Source: Deltaproteobacteria bacterium (GTDB lineage: Bacteria; Desulfobacterota; SM23-61). From it: a stretch of DNA of 6,458 nt. Shown here piece after piece: positions 1 to 6,215 of the stretch (position 1 is the first letter of the stretch; every line of letters starts with the position of its first letter). The position numbers and the translations under genes were made by a program. The notes below the pieces were generated by a model that was not told where the DNA came from, did not search any database, and worked only from the letters and a program-made list of their open reading frames with translations. Location of the stretch: the NCBI GenBank assembly GCA_026388915.1, contig JAPLIW010000241.1, forward strand, positions 1 through 6,458, read 5' to 3'.

Positions 1-1
1 G

Positions 2-940
2 GGGCCCATCAGCTACATCGCCCAGACGGGGAACTTCGCCACCCACACCATGCGGTGGATCAATACGGCGGAGAATTTCGGCGTTGCCCGGGTGGCCGGG
101 TTGGGAAACAAGATCGACATCGAAGATTCGGAAGTCCTGGAATACCTGGGAGAGGATCCGGAGACCAAGGCCGTCTTGATGTACGTGGAAGGGTTCCGCG
201 AGCCCCGCCGTTTCCTGGAGGTGGCCAAAAAGGTCACCCGGAAAAAGCCGGTTATCATTTTCAAAGGGGGACGGACGAAAGCGGGGGCGGAGAGGGCCTT
301 TTCCCACACCGCCTCCCTGGCCGGGAACGATTCCCTTCTGGAGGGGGCTTTCCGGCAGGCGGGGATCGCCCGGGTGAGGCGGTACGCCGACCTGGTCAAC
401 GTGGCCAAAGGGATTGCCTTCCAGTCCCTTCCCCCGGGAAGAAGGGTGTCGTCGCTCGCCCCTTCGGGTGCCCTGGGGGTCGTGGTGGCTGATGCCTGCG
501 AATCCGCGGGCCTTAAGATCGCCCGCCACTCGGAAGGCAGCCTGAAAAAGCTCAGGGAGATCAGCGCCTCCTGGGTGACCATCTCCAACCCGGTGGACAT
601 GTCCGCCATCACCCCGATCCTGGGGCCGGTGGAGGGCTACCGCAAAGTCATGGAGATTCTCCTCGAGGACGAGGGAGTGGACGTGATCGTCCCCGTTCTC
701 CTCGCTTCTCCCCGGACCCCGGCGGAAGCCTACCGGTTCCTTCCCGAGCTTTCCGCGAAATACCCCCATAAGCCCATCTATGTCAGCTTTACCGGGGATC
801 GCCCCGCCTACGCAGAGGCGAGGACCTACCTGGAAGAACGCTCCATTCCCGTCTTCTTTCCCGTGGAGGATATTTTTGAGGTGCTTCCGATCCTGTGCCG
901 TTGCCGGGAATTTATCTCCCCTTCCCCGCTTTCAGGATGA
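2..940 (+). CDS. ADP-forming acetyl/acyl-CoA synthetase alpha subunit, 5' truncated
   Basis: The open frame runs in from the window edge, so the N-terminal CoA-binding Rossmann domain is missing; 312 codons are visible, against about 460 residues for a full alpha subunit. The visible part starts with GPISYIAQTGNF, resembling the glycine-rich turn that opens the succinyl-CoA-ligase-like domain. The segment GRTKAGAERAFSHTASLAG follows; its His (CAC at 305-307) matches the phosphorylated histidine of this family. A second subdomain shows SGALGVVVADACESAGL and the family signature SNPVDM. Family knowledge: the enzyme converts acyl-CoA, ADP and phosphate to acid, CoA and ATP in the cytoplasm, through phospho-His and an ATP-grasp beta subunit. 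The frame stops at TGA without an ATP-grasp domain, so this is a separate alpha subunit, with beta upstream or elsewhere. The ATG at 50 is internal to the domain, not the start. Substrate (acetate or branched/aromatic acids) cannot be told. Confidence 0.88.
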   Translation, partial: GPISYIAQTGNFATHTMRWINTAENFGVARVAGLGNKIDIEDSEVLEYLGEDPETKAVLMYVEGFREPRRFLEVAKKVTRKKPVIIFKGGRTKAGAERAFSHTASLAGNDSLLEGAFRQAGIARVRRYADLVNVAKGIAFQSLPPGRRVSSLAPSGALGVVVADACESAGLKIARHSEGSLKKLREISASWVTISNPVDMSAITPILGPVEGYRKVMEILLEDEGVDVIVPVLLASPRTPAEAYRFLPELSAKYPHKPIYVSFTGDRPAYAEARTYLEERSIPVFFPVEDIFEVLPILCRCREFISPSPLSG

Positions 941-1095
941 GACCAATCCATCGGCAATCTGCCATCCGAAATCTGGAATCGCCGAACCCCGTGCATTTCC
1001 CCCCTTCCTCGCAGAGAAGAAGCTTGGGGAGTTGGGCGTTTGCTGTGCAACTACTACCAACATTTTGGTAGGGAAAAAACCCGGGCATTCGCGAT
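941..1095. other. Intergenic stretch with small hairpin, no gene seen
   Basis: No coding frame here looks protein-like. The only clear structure is a perfect inverted repeat CTACCAA-CATT-TTGGTAG at 1054-1071. It could end transcription of the upstream acyl-CoA synthetase gene, but it is followed by GGAAAAAAC rather than a T run, so a terminator call is weak. Degenerate AATCTG-like words at 955-980 look like decayed intergenic repeat. Confidence 0.4.
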
Positions 1096-1142
1096 AAATC
1101 CCCCCTTGCCCCCCTTTTTCAAAGGGGGGTCGGGGGGGATTT
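1096..1142. repeat. G/C-run palindromic repeat, copy 1
   Basis: This is a nested palindrome. The outer arms AAATCCCCCC (1096-1105) and GGGGGGATTT (1133-1142) pair over 10 bp. The inner arms CCCCCCTTT (1109-1117) and AAAGGGGGG (1121-1129) pair over 9 bp around a 3-nt loop, with a symmetric 3x3 internal loop (TTG/TCG) between them. A second copy lies at 2725-2771. Elements of this form are, to my knowledge, abundant between genes in Desulfobacterota and some other phyla and behave like REP/MITE-type repeats. It may also terminate transcription of the upstream gene, though no T tract follows. Confidence 0.85.
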
Positions 1143-1210
1143 CTGGCTTTTCCGTGCCCCGCAGAGAGCCGCTTTTTCCGCGCACCTTCCCGGGAGAAAG
1201 CTAGATTCTA

Positions 1211-1239
1211 TTGAAAATAACGGGAGAGGAATTTATACT
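1211..1239 (+). promoter_or_regulatory. Sigma-70-type promoter for glutamate dehydrogenase
   Basis: A -35 box TTGAAA (1211-1216) and a -10 box TATACT (1234-1239) are separated by exactly 17 bp, each one base from consensus. The surrounding stretch is AT-richer than the rest of the region. The expected transcript start near 1246 gives a leader of about 75 nt. Just downstream is an inverted repeat TGGCG-ATGC-CGCCA (1252-1265), which could be an operator or a leader hairpin; nothing else shows how the gene is regulated. Confidence 0.65.
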
Positions 1240-1307
1240 GGTCTCAAGGAATGGCGATGCCGCCAGCCCGTTCTACCTCGCGCCCCGGGGCGGGGACTGA
1301 AAAGAAA

Positions 1308-1314
1308 AAGGAGG
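1308..1314 (+). promoter_or_regulatory. Strong ribosome binding site of glutamate dehydrogenase
   Basis: AAGGAGG matches the 16S anti-Shine-Dalgarno sequence completely and sits 7 nt before the ATG at 1322, which fixes the start codon. Confidence 0.85.
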
Positions 1315-1321
1315 ATTTTCC

Positions 1322-2569
1322 ATGCCGGAATTTAATCCTTTCAAGATTGCTCAGGCGCAACTGGATGCGGCCGCGGTCCGTTTGGGCCTGGACCCGGCGA
1401 CGCACGAGCTGCTCCGCTGGCCTCAGATAGAGTTCAAATTCACTCTTCCGGTGGAAATGGACGACGGAAAAATCCGGATTTTCCACGGATACCGAGTGCA
1501 GTACAACTCGGCCCGAGGACCGACGAAGGGCGGCCTCCGGTGGCATCCCGAAGCGACCTTCGACACCATTCGGGCCCTGGCCGCCTGGATGACCTGGAAG
1601 ACCGCGGTGGTGGACATCCCCCTCGGGGGAGGGAAGGGGGGGGTCACCTGTAACCCCAAAGAAATGTCCGAGCGGGAGAAGCAGCGCCTGGCCCGGGCCT
1701 ACATGCGGGCGGTGGCGCGTATTGTTTCGGTGTCCAAGGACGTCCCCGCCCCCGACGTCTACACCACCCCCCAGATCATGGCCTGGATGATGGATGAATA
1801 TGAAGTCCTGGTGGGAGAGCACCATCCGGGGGTCATCACCGGGAAGCCCATCCCCCTGGGAGGCTCGGAAGGCCGGGGAGATGCCACCGCCCGCGGAGGG
1901 GTTTATGCTCTCCGGGAAGCGGGCCGGGTGCTGGGGATCGACCTCAAGGACAAGACCATGGCCATCCAGGGATTCGGCAACGCGGGCCAGTTCGCCGCCC
2001 TCCTGGCCCATGAGATTATGGGGTTGAAACTCGCGGCGGCCTCGGATTCCAGGGGGGGGATCTACAACCCCAAAGGGCTGGACCCCAGGCAGGTGGTCGA
2101 TTACAAGCTGAAAAAGGGAAGCCTTCAGGGATATCCGGGGGCGGAGGCCGTCACCAATGAGCAACTGCTGGAATTGGACGTGACCGTTCTCTTCCCCTCA
2201 GCCCTGGAAAACGTGATCACCGAATCCAATGCCCCCAAAATCAAGTGCCGGATCTCCTGCGAGCTGGCCAACGGACCGACCACCCCGGAAGCGGATGAGA
2301 TCCTGTATGCCAACAACGTCTTTGTCATCCCCGACTTTCTGGCCAATGCGGGCGGGGTTACGGTGTCTTACTTCGAGCAGGTCCAGAACACCTACAACTT
2401 CTACTGGCCCCTGGACGAGGTCCACCGGCGCCTGGATGAAAAGATGACCCGGGCCTTCCACGGGGTCTACCAGATGTACCAGCGGGAAAAAGTCAACATG
2501 CGCCAGGCCGCCTACCTGGTATCCGTCGCGAGGGTGGCAGAAGCCTGTAAGCTCCGGGGATGGGTTTGA
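1322..2569 (+). CDS. gdhA: Glutamate dehydrogenase (Glu/Leu/Phe/Val dehydrogenase family)
   Basis: This 415-aa cytoplasmic enzyme interconverts glutamate and 2-oxoglutarate plus ammonia with NAD(P). The length is typical of hexameric GDH. The catalytic set is intact: K69 in GPTKGGLRWHP, K93 in MTWKTAV, K105 in PLGGGKGG and D145 in PAPDVYTTP. Their spacing (24, 12, 40) equals that of K89, K113, K125 and D165 in the Clostridium symbiosum enzyme. The dinucleotide-binding turn GFGNAG is at 217-222. ANAGGVTVSYFE near 341-352 closes the active site; S349 probably contacts substrate. The segments around GKPIPLGGSEGRG and SDSRGGIYNP resemble the archaeal/Thermotoga type of GDH. Coenzyme preference cannot be read safely. 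The gene has its own promoter and a strong ribosome binding site, and stands alone between two G/C-run palindromes. The catabolic direction fits the neighbouring acyl-CoA synthetase and Liv transporter, but this is inference. Confidence 0.95.
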   Translation: MPEFNPFKIAQAQLDAAAVRLGLDPATHELLRWPQIEFKFTLPVEMDDGKIRIFHGYRVQYNSARGPTKGGLRWHPEATFDTIRALAAWMTWKTAVVDIPLGGGKGGVTCNPKEMSEREKQRLARAYMRAVARIVSVSKDVPAPDVYTTPQIMAWMMDEYEVLVGEHHPGVITGKPIPLGGSEGRGDATARGGVYALREAGRVLGIDLKDKTMAIQGFGNAGQFAALLAHEIMGLKLAAASDSRGGIYNPKGLDPRQVVDYKLKKGSLQGYPGAEAVTNEQLLELDVTVLFPSALENVITESNAPKIKCRISCELANGPTTPEADEILYANNVFVIPDFLANAGGVTVSYFEQVQNTYNFYWPLDEVHRRLDEKMTRAFHGVYQMYQREKVNMRQAAYLVSVARVAEACKLRGWV

Positions 2570-2724
2570 CTTCAAAAGTGCCTAGAGTGCCTAAAGGTCG
2601 GAGTGCCTAAAGTTAAAGAGCAAGTACACAACGACTTAGAATATGGGTTTCAATTCTTAAGAATCACAGCGCCGCAGAGCCGCAGCCAAAGAAATAAGTT
2701 TTACCTAGGGCAACGCACCCCCAG
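2570..2724. other. Intergenic stretch with short repeats, no gene seen
   Basis: No gene is apparent and there is no clear rho-independent terminator straight after glutamate dehydrogenase. The stretch holds three AGTGCCTA repeats (listed separately), a 12-bp perfect palindrome ATTCTTAAGAAT (2653-2664) that could be a regulator site, and a GCCGCAG duplication in GCCGCAGAGCCGCAGCC (2671-2687). CGCAGAG words also occur at 1011 and near 1160. A weak promoter-like pair TTAAAG / TAGAAT (2613-2618 and 2637-2642, 18-bp spacing) could serve the downstream gene, but is too poor to call. Confidence 0.4.
2577..2609 (+). repeat. Three short direct repeats, AGTGCCTA
   Basis: AGTGCCTA occurs at 2577-2584, 2586-2593 and 2602-2609, start-to-start distances 9 and 16 bp; the last two extend to AGTGCCTAAAG. 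Tandem GTGCCTAAA words are, from memory, a common intergenic filler in deltaproteobacterial genomes. The irregular spacing and short unit argue against a CRISPR array. Confidence 0.6.
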
Positions 2725-2771
2725 AAATCCCCCCTTCGCCCCCCTTTAATAAAGGGGGGTTGGGGGGATTT
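2725..2771. repeat. G/C-run palindromic repeat, copy 2
   Basis: This has the same architecture as the copy at 1096-1142. The outer arms AAATCCCCCC (2725-2734) and GGGGGGATTT (2762-2771) and the inner arms CCCCCCTTT (2739-2747) and AAAGGGGGG (2751-2759) surround the loop AAT. The internal loop is 4x2 here. CCAG precedes this copy while CTGG follows copy 1, so the two may be in opposite orientation. The arms are conserved and the loops diverged, as expected of an element kept by its fold. Confidence 0.85.
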
Positions 2772-2777
2772 CAGAGG

Positions 2778-2885
2778 ATAGTTTTCAAGATCAAATTCTC
2801 TTACCAAGATTTCAAGGGTCTGCACATTAGCAGTACAGGGGACGAGGACCTTGCGGTTTTGGAAATGAAAGGGACCCCGGAATGA
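2778..2885 (+). other. Protein-like open frame overlapping the next start (ATGA)
   Basis: In the frame ending at TGA 2883-2885, the reading is open from 2709 and becomes protein-like right after the palindrome: VFKIKFSYQDFKGL (2781-2822), then HISSTGDEDLAVLEMKGTPE. It ends in ATGA, overlapping the ATG of the next gene by 4 bases. No usual start lies at its head: an ATA is at 2778, a TTG at 2760 within the repeat, and the only ATG (2865) would give a 6-residue peptide. It could be a small coupled gene, a leader peptide, the out-of-frame N-terminus of the downstream protein, or chance. Confidence 0.3.
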
Positions 2886-5167
2886 ACGACGGTTGGGATA
2901 TCTTTAAGATTTACCGCCTGATCCGGAAGAAAAACCAGTATCCCCATCTGGTGGGGCTGATGGACATCACCTTCATGGAGATTCTGGAACAGAAGGGAAT
3001 CATCAGCCGGGAGGTGCTTTACCAGAAAGCCCTGGACCATCTGAAGTCCGACGGCGTGCCCGACACGGAAGAAAACCGGCAGGATTACGTGGAAGCCCTG
3101 ACCGACGCCTATTTCGCCAATTCCTTCGGCCCGGTGGAAATCGAGAGCTACATCAACCTGGCCCGGAAGAGGGACCGGGCCCAGACGCTCAGCATGGTGG
3201 TCAACCGCGACCAGGCCACCTCCATGGAGATCTATAAGGCCCTGCGGGAATTCTGCGAGATTCCCATGGGGGAAGTGTACATCTCCCCGGAAGAGGCCAT
3301 CGGAATCCGGGTGGCGCTCATCAGCCGGTTCATCTCCAACCAGCTTCCGTTCATCAGCCTGGCCAAGAACCACGTCACCATCCGGGATATGGACCTCATT
3401 CTGCAGCGGGTTCTGTGGAGCCGCCGCCGGCCCGGACGGCTGGGGGGAAAGGCGGCGGGAATGATCCTGGCCTACAAGATCCTCCTACCCCTTCTGCAGA
3501 AACATGATCCCGAGCTGGAAGAATACGTTCGGGTTCCCGATACCTGGTACCTGAACTCGGGGGTTTTCTCCGAATTCCTGGACCGGAACAACCTGTATCT
3601 CTTTCACACCTTCAAGTACAAAACCCGGGAGGAGATCGAAAGGGAGTTCCTCCATGTGGAGGAGAAGTTCAAGTATGCCACCTTTGCCCCCGAGGTGATC
3701 GACGATTTCCGCAAGATCCTGGAGGAGATGGGGGAACATCCCATCATCATCCGGTCCTCCAGCCTTTTGGAAGACAGCTTCGGCCTGGCTTTCTCCGGGA
3801 AGTACCTTTCCGTCTTCCTGACCAACCAGGGGAACCTGGAGACCCGCCTGAGCCATTTCATCCGCGGGCTGAAGCGGGTTTTCACCAGCACCTTCGGGCC
3901 CGATCCCATCCTCTACCGAATGGACCACGGACTTCTGGATTTTGACGAGCGCATGGCCATGGTGGTGCAGAAAGTCGTGGGCCGCAGGTGGGGGGATTAT
4001 TTCTTCCCCTTTGTTTCCGGGGTCCTCTTTTCCCGCAACGTCTATGCCTGGAACCCCAAGATCAAAAAGGAGGAAGGACTGGGACGGCTGGTTCTCGGGC
4101 TGGGAACGCGGGCCGTGGACCGGGTGGGTTCGGACTACCCCCGGATGGTCCCCTTCAGCCACCCCCAGCTGCGTCCGGAGGCTACCGCCGCGCAGATTAA
4201 AAAATATTCCCAGAAGCAGGTGGATGTGCTCAATCTGAAGACCGGCCAGATGGAGACGGTGGATTTCCGGACCCTGAAAGATCAGGTTCAACACCCCGAC
4301 CTCTTCTACGCCGTTTCGGTCGACCGGGACGGGCACCTGGCCCCCCCCATGTTCAAGACCCAGGATTGGAGCGCGGGGGAGCCCTGTCTCACCTTCGAGA
4401 ATTTCCTGGAAAAGACCGCCTTCGTCGGGCTGGCCAGGAAAATTCTGTCCAAAATCGAATCCGCCTATGGCCGGCCCGTGGACATCGAATTTGCCTGGGA
4501 TGAGAACAAATTCTACCTCCTCCAGTGCCGGTCCCTTTCCACCCGGAAGGAGCTGGAGCGAATAAAAATTCCGGAAAATATTTCCCGGGATCGAATCCTC
4601 TTCACCACCCGGTCTGGGCTGGCCAACGCCACCGTGGCCAACCTGGAATATATCGTTTATGTCAACCCGCGGGCCTACGACCTTCTGCCTACGTTTGAAG
4701 AAAAAATGGAAATTGCCGGCGTGGTGAACGTGCTCAATAAAGTGCTGGCTGAGAAGCGCTATGCCCTGATGGGGCCCGGCCGGTGGGGGAGCAACGATAT
4801 CAATCTCGGGGTCAAGGTCACTTATGCCGATATCAATAAGGCCAAACTCCTGGTGGAGGTGGCCTTTGCCAGAGAAGGCTACACCCCGGAGGTATCCTAC
4901 GGCACTCATTTCTTCCAGGACCTGGTGGAGGCCGACATCGAGATCGTTCCTCTCTTCCCCGATGACCCCGGAGTCATCCTGAATGAGCCTTTTCTCCTGA
5001 ACAGCGACAACCTCCTGGCCCGGCTGGCGCCGGAGGTGAAAGACTGCGAAAAAGTCGTCCGGGTCATCCATGTCCCCTCGGCCTGCGGGGGGGAATATCT
5101 TCAGCTGTACCTGGATGCGGATTCTCAGCGGGGAATCGGTTTCTTCGCGCCCAGGGAAGAAGAGTAG
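2882..5167 (+). CDS. PEP synthase/PPDK-like nucleotide-binding protein lacking the phospho-His domain
   Basis: This is a 761-aa protein without signal peptide or membrane segments. Residues 1-170 are an N-terminal region of unknown role. The PPDK_N-type ATP-grasp region spans about 180-555: GRLGGKAAGM (185-194), IIIRSSSLLEDSFGLAFSGKY (split by the conserved R291; 288-308), VSGVLFSRN (378-386), and DIEFAWDENKFYLLQCRSL (534-552), the usual end of that fold. No TGG-x-x-x-H swivelling domain and no C-terminal PEP/pyruvate barrel are visible. Residues 560-761 form another module with GPGRWGSNDINLG (631-643) and YGTHFFQDLVE (673-683). I recall similar motifs in long uncharacterised PEP/pyruvate-binding proteins of Bacteroidetes and Desulfobacterota. 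Full PEP synthase activity is therefore unlikely; it may be a nucleotide-dependent kinase or sensor. The start is ATG with a weak AAAGGGA 7 nt upstream, so a longer or shifted N-terminus is possible. The next gene follows after 33 bp. Confidence 0.85.
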   Translation: MNDGWDIFKIYRLIRKKNQYPHLVGLMDITFMEILEQKGIISREVLYQKALDHLKSDGVPDTEENRQDYVEALTDAYFANSFGPVEIESYINLARKRDRAQTLSMVVNRDQATSMEIYKALREFCEIPMGEVYISPEEAIGIRVALISRFISNQLPFISLAKNHVTIRDMDLILQRVLWSRRRPGRLGGKAAGMILAYKILLPLLQKHDPELEEYVRVPDTWYLNSGVFSEFLDRNNLYLFHTFKYKTREEIEREFLHVEEKFKYATFAPEVIDDFRKILEEMGEHPIIIRSSSLLEDSFGLAFSGKYLSVFLTNQGNLETRLSHFIRGLKRVFTSTFGPDPILYRMDHGLLDFDERMAMVVQKVVGRRWGDYFFPFVSGVLFSRNVYAWNPKIKKEEGLGRLVLGLGTRAVDRVGSDYPRMVPFSHPQLRPEATAAQIKKYSQKQVDVLNLKTGQMETVDFRTLKDQVQHPDLFYAVSVDRDGHLAPPMFKTQDWSAGEPCLTFENFLEKTAFVGLARKILSKIESAYGRPVDIEFAWDENKFYLLQCRSLSTRKELERIKIPENISRDRILFTTRSGLANATVANLEYIVYVNPRAYDLLPTFEEKMEIAGVVNVLNKVLAEKRYALMGPGRWGSNDINLGVKVTYADINKAKLLVEVAFAREGYTPEVSYGTHFFQDLVEADIEIVPLFPDDPGVILNEPFLLNSDNLLARLAPEVKDCEKVVRVIHVPSACGGEYLQLYLDADSQRGIGFFAPREEE

Positions 5168-5200
5168 AAGCTTTTCAGGAGCCTTAATAGATCCTTTGCC

Positions 5201-6184
5201 ATGAATGAAGTAATCCAGTTCGTCACCCAGCACGGGTATCCCCTGGTTTTCCTCTTCGTGCTGGCCGATCAGGCCGGGGCGCCCGTGCCGGCCGGCCCCA
5301 TGCTTCTGGCGGCCGGGGCTCTGGCCGGGCAGGGATGGATTCATTTTCTCCCGGCGTTTCTTCTCGGGTTCGCCGCCTCCCTGGCGAGCAATATTTTCTG
5401 GTATTGGATCGGCCGTTCCAAAGGGGCAACGGTGTTGTCTCTCCTCTGCCGGATTTCCCTGAATCCGGAATCGTGCGTGCGCAACGCGGGGTCTCTATTC
5501 TCCCGTTACGGCGCCCGTTCTCTCCTGGTGGCGAAATTCATCCCCGGGCTCAACACCATTACTCCGCCCCTGGCCGGGATCGTCCGGATGCCCCTTGCAA
5601 CTTTCCTGATTTACGATGGTTTAGGGGCTGGAATCTGGGTCGGTGGCATGATCGGGCTGGGGTATGCCTTAAGCCACGAGATTGAAGTCCTGGCCGAATC
5701 CGCCGTGAGAATGGGATTCTTTTCAGGGATGGTTCTGATTGGCGGGCTGGCGGCCTTTATCGGATGGAAATACGCCCAGCGGCAAAAGTTCCTCCGCCAG
5801 ATCTTCATGGCCCGCATTTCCGCGGCGGAATTGAAAGAAAAAATGGAACGGGGCGAAGAATTCGCCGTCTTTGATGTCCGCCATCCCCTGGAATTTCATG
5901 CGGAGCCCGAAATCATTCCGGGAGCTGTCTACGCTCCCTTGGAGCGATGGAAGGAAGAAGACTACGCCCGACTCAAGGACAAAGAAGTCATTGTTTACTG
6001 CACTTGACCCGAGGAGGCCTCCAGCGCCCGGGCGGCGCTGCAGTTGAAGCAAAAGGGAGTCTCCAGGGTCCGCCCCCTCGAAGGCGGGCTGAATGGGTGG
6101 CGGAAGAAGGGATACCCGGTCACAAAGGCAGCGGAGAGCAGAGAGCGTGGAGCTGAGAGCATAGAACAAAAAAGGAGGTTTTAA
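5201..6184 (+). CDS. DedA/VTT membrane protein fused to rhodanese, in-frame TGA (probable Sec)
   Basis: Residues 1-190 are a DedA/VTT inner-membrane domain with hydrophobic segments near 12-43, 48-70, 105-127, 132-157 and 172-190. It shows GAPVPAGPMLLAAGALAG (26-43) and AKFIPGLNTITPPLAG (111-126), the DedA core; where many members have Arg after PG, this one has LN. Residues 203-313 are a cytoplasmic rhodanese domain: FDVRHPLEFH (224-233), IPGAVYAPLE (239-248), IVYCT (264-268), then TGA at codon 269. The same frame continues PEEASSARAALQLKQKG, VRPLEGGLNGW and GYPV to TAA at 6182-6184, 327 residues in all; the last ~15 overlap the terminal repeat. C267 aligns with the catalytic Cys of GlpE. 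Conventional reading stops at 6007 (268 aa) with half a rhodanese domain. The closest Shine-Dalgarno-like AGGAG (5177-5181) is 19 nt from ATG. DedA proteins are lipid or ion transporters; the combined role is unknown. Domain assignment is firm, read-through is inferred. Confidence 0.8.
6005..6007 (+). other. In-frame TGA, candidate selenocysteine codon (Sec269)
   Basis: The context is TAC TGC ACT TGA CCC GAG GAG GCC, giving Y-C-T-U-P-E-E-A. In the DedA-rhodanese fusions I remember, this site reads YC-x-CPN-[ED]-A, so TGA stands where Cys (TGC/TGT) is expected, the usual Sec/Cys exchange. Homology resumes at the next codon without a frameshift. TGA is a stop for the genes ending at 940 and 2569, so a Trp reading is unlikely. 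A nonsense mutation TGC to TGA or a base error remains possible. Confidence 0.6.
6022..6040 (+). promoter_or_regulatory. Candidate bacterial SECIS hairpin
   Basis: CAGCGCC (6022-6028), loop CGGGC (6029-6033) and GGCGCTG (6034-6040) form a perfect 7-bp stem. Beyond a C-C mismatch, two more pairs (T-A, C-G) are possible. The loop begins 21 nt after the TGA and has G at its second position. The bacterial SECIS pattern as I know it is a small loop with a G in its first two bases, roughly 16-37 nt from UGA, and this fits. The stem also encodes the conserved S-A-R-A-A-L stretch in GC-rich codons, so it could arise by chance. Confidence 0.5.
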
Positions 6185-6215
6185 ACTCCCTGCTCTCTGC
6201 TCCAAGCTCTACGCT
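6133..6215. terminator. Imperfect inverted repeat between convergent genes, possible bidirectional terminator
   Basis: AGCGTGGAGCT (6144-6154) pairs with AGCTCTACGCT (6205-6215) over 11 bp with one G-T wobble. Inside it, GAGAGCA (6155-6161) can pair with TGCTCTC (6191-6197), and GGAG (6174-6177) with CTCC (6186-6189). An alternative perfect 11-bp pairing joins GAGCAGAGAGC (6136-6146) and GCTCTCTGCTC (6192-6202). The purine-rich GAGAGC words look like an intergenic repeat family. An A run (6168-6173) would be a U run for the minus-strand transcript. The element overlaps the ends of both converging genes. Confidence 0.5.

Noticed and set aside
1054..1071. Rho-independent terminator after the acyl-CoA synthetase gene
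   Set aside because: The 7-bp hairpin is perfect but AT-containing, lies 114 nt after the stop and is followed by GGAAAAAAC instead of a T run, so only a hairpin is claimed.
1244..2164. 306-codon open frame on the minus strand
   Set aside because: It is antisense to glutamate dehydrogenase and its promoter. The composition is Gly/His/Pro-rich and low in coding character, while the plus-strand frame has all catalytic residues of a known enzyme.
2577..2609. Possible CRISPR-like array of AGTGCCTA repeats
   Set aside because: The units are 8-11 bp with 1-8 bp between them, far shorter than CRISPR repeats and spacers, and no cas genes are present.
2801..3373. 190-codon open frame on the minus strand
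   Set aside because: It is a shadow of the N-terminal part of the PEP synthase-like gene, with no domain signature.
3485..5344. 619-codon open frame on the minus strand
   Set aside because: It lies antisense to the PEP synthase-like gene and the start of the DedA gene. Its translation is rich in Gly, Pro, His and Gln with no recognisable motif, as expected for a shadow of GC-rich coding DNA.
6005..6007. TGA read as tryptophan (alternative genetic code)
   Set aside because: Genes ending at 940 and 2569 use TGA as their only sensible stop, and relatives would be expected to have Cys, not Trp, at this position.
5947..6156. Separate small gene starting with ATG at 5947 on the plus strand
   Set aside because: It is out of frame with the rhodanese domain, which explains the same bases with clear conserved motifs; its own translation is Arg/Gly-rich and unrecognisable.
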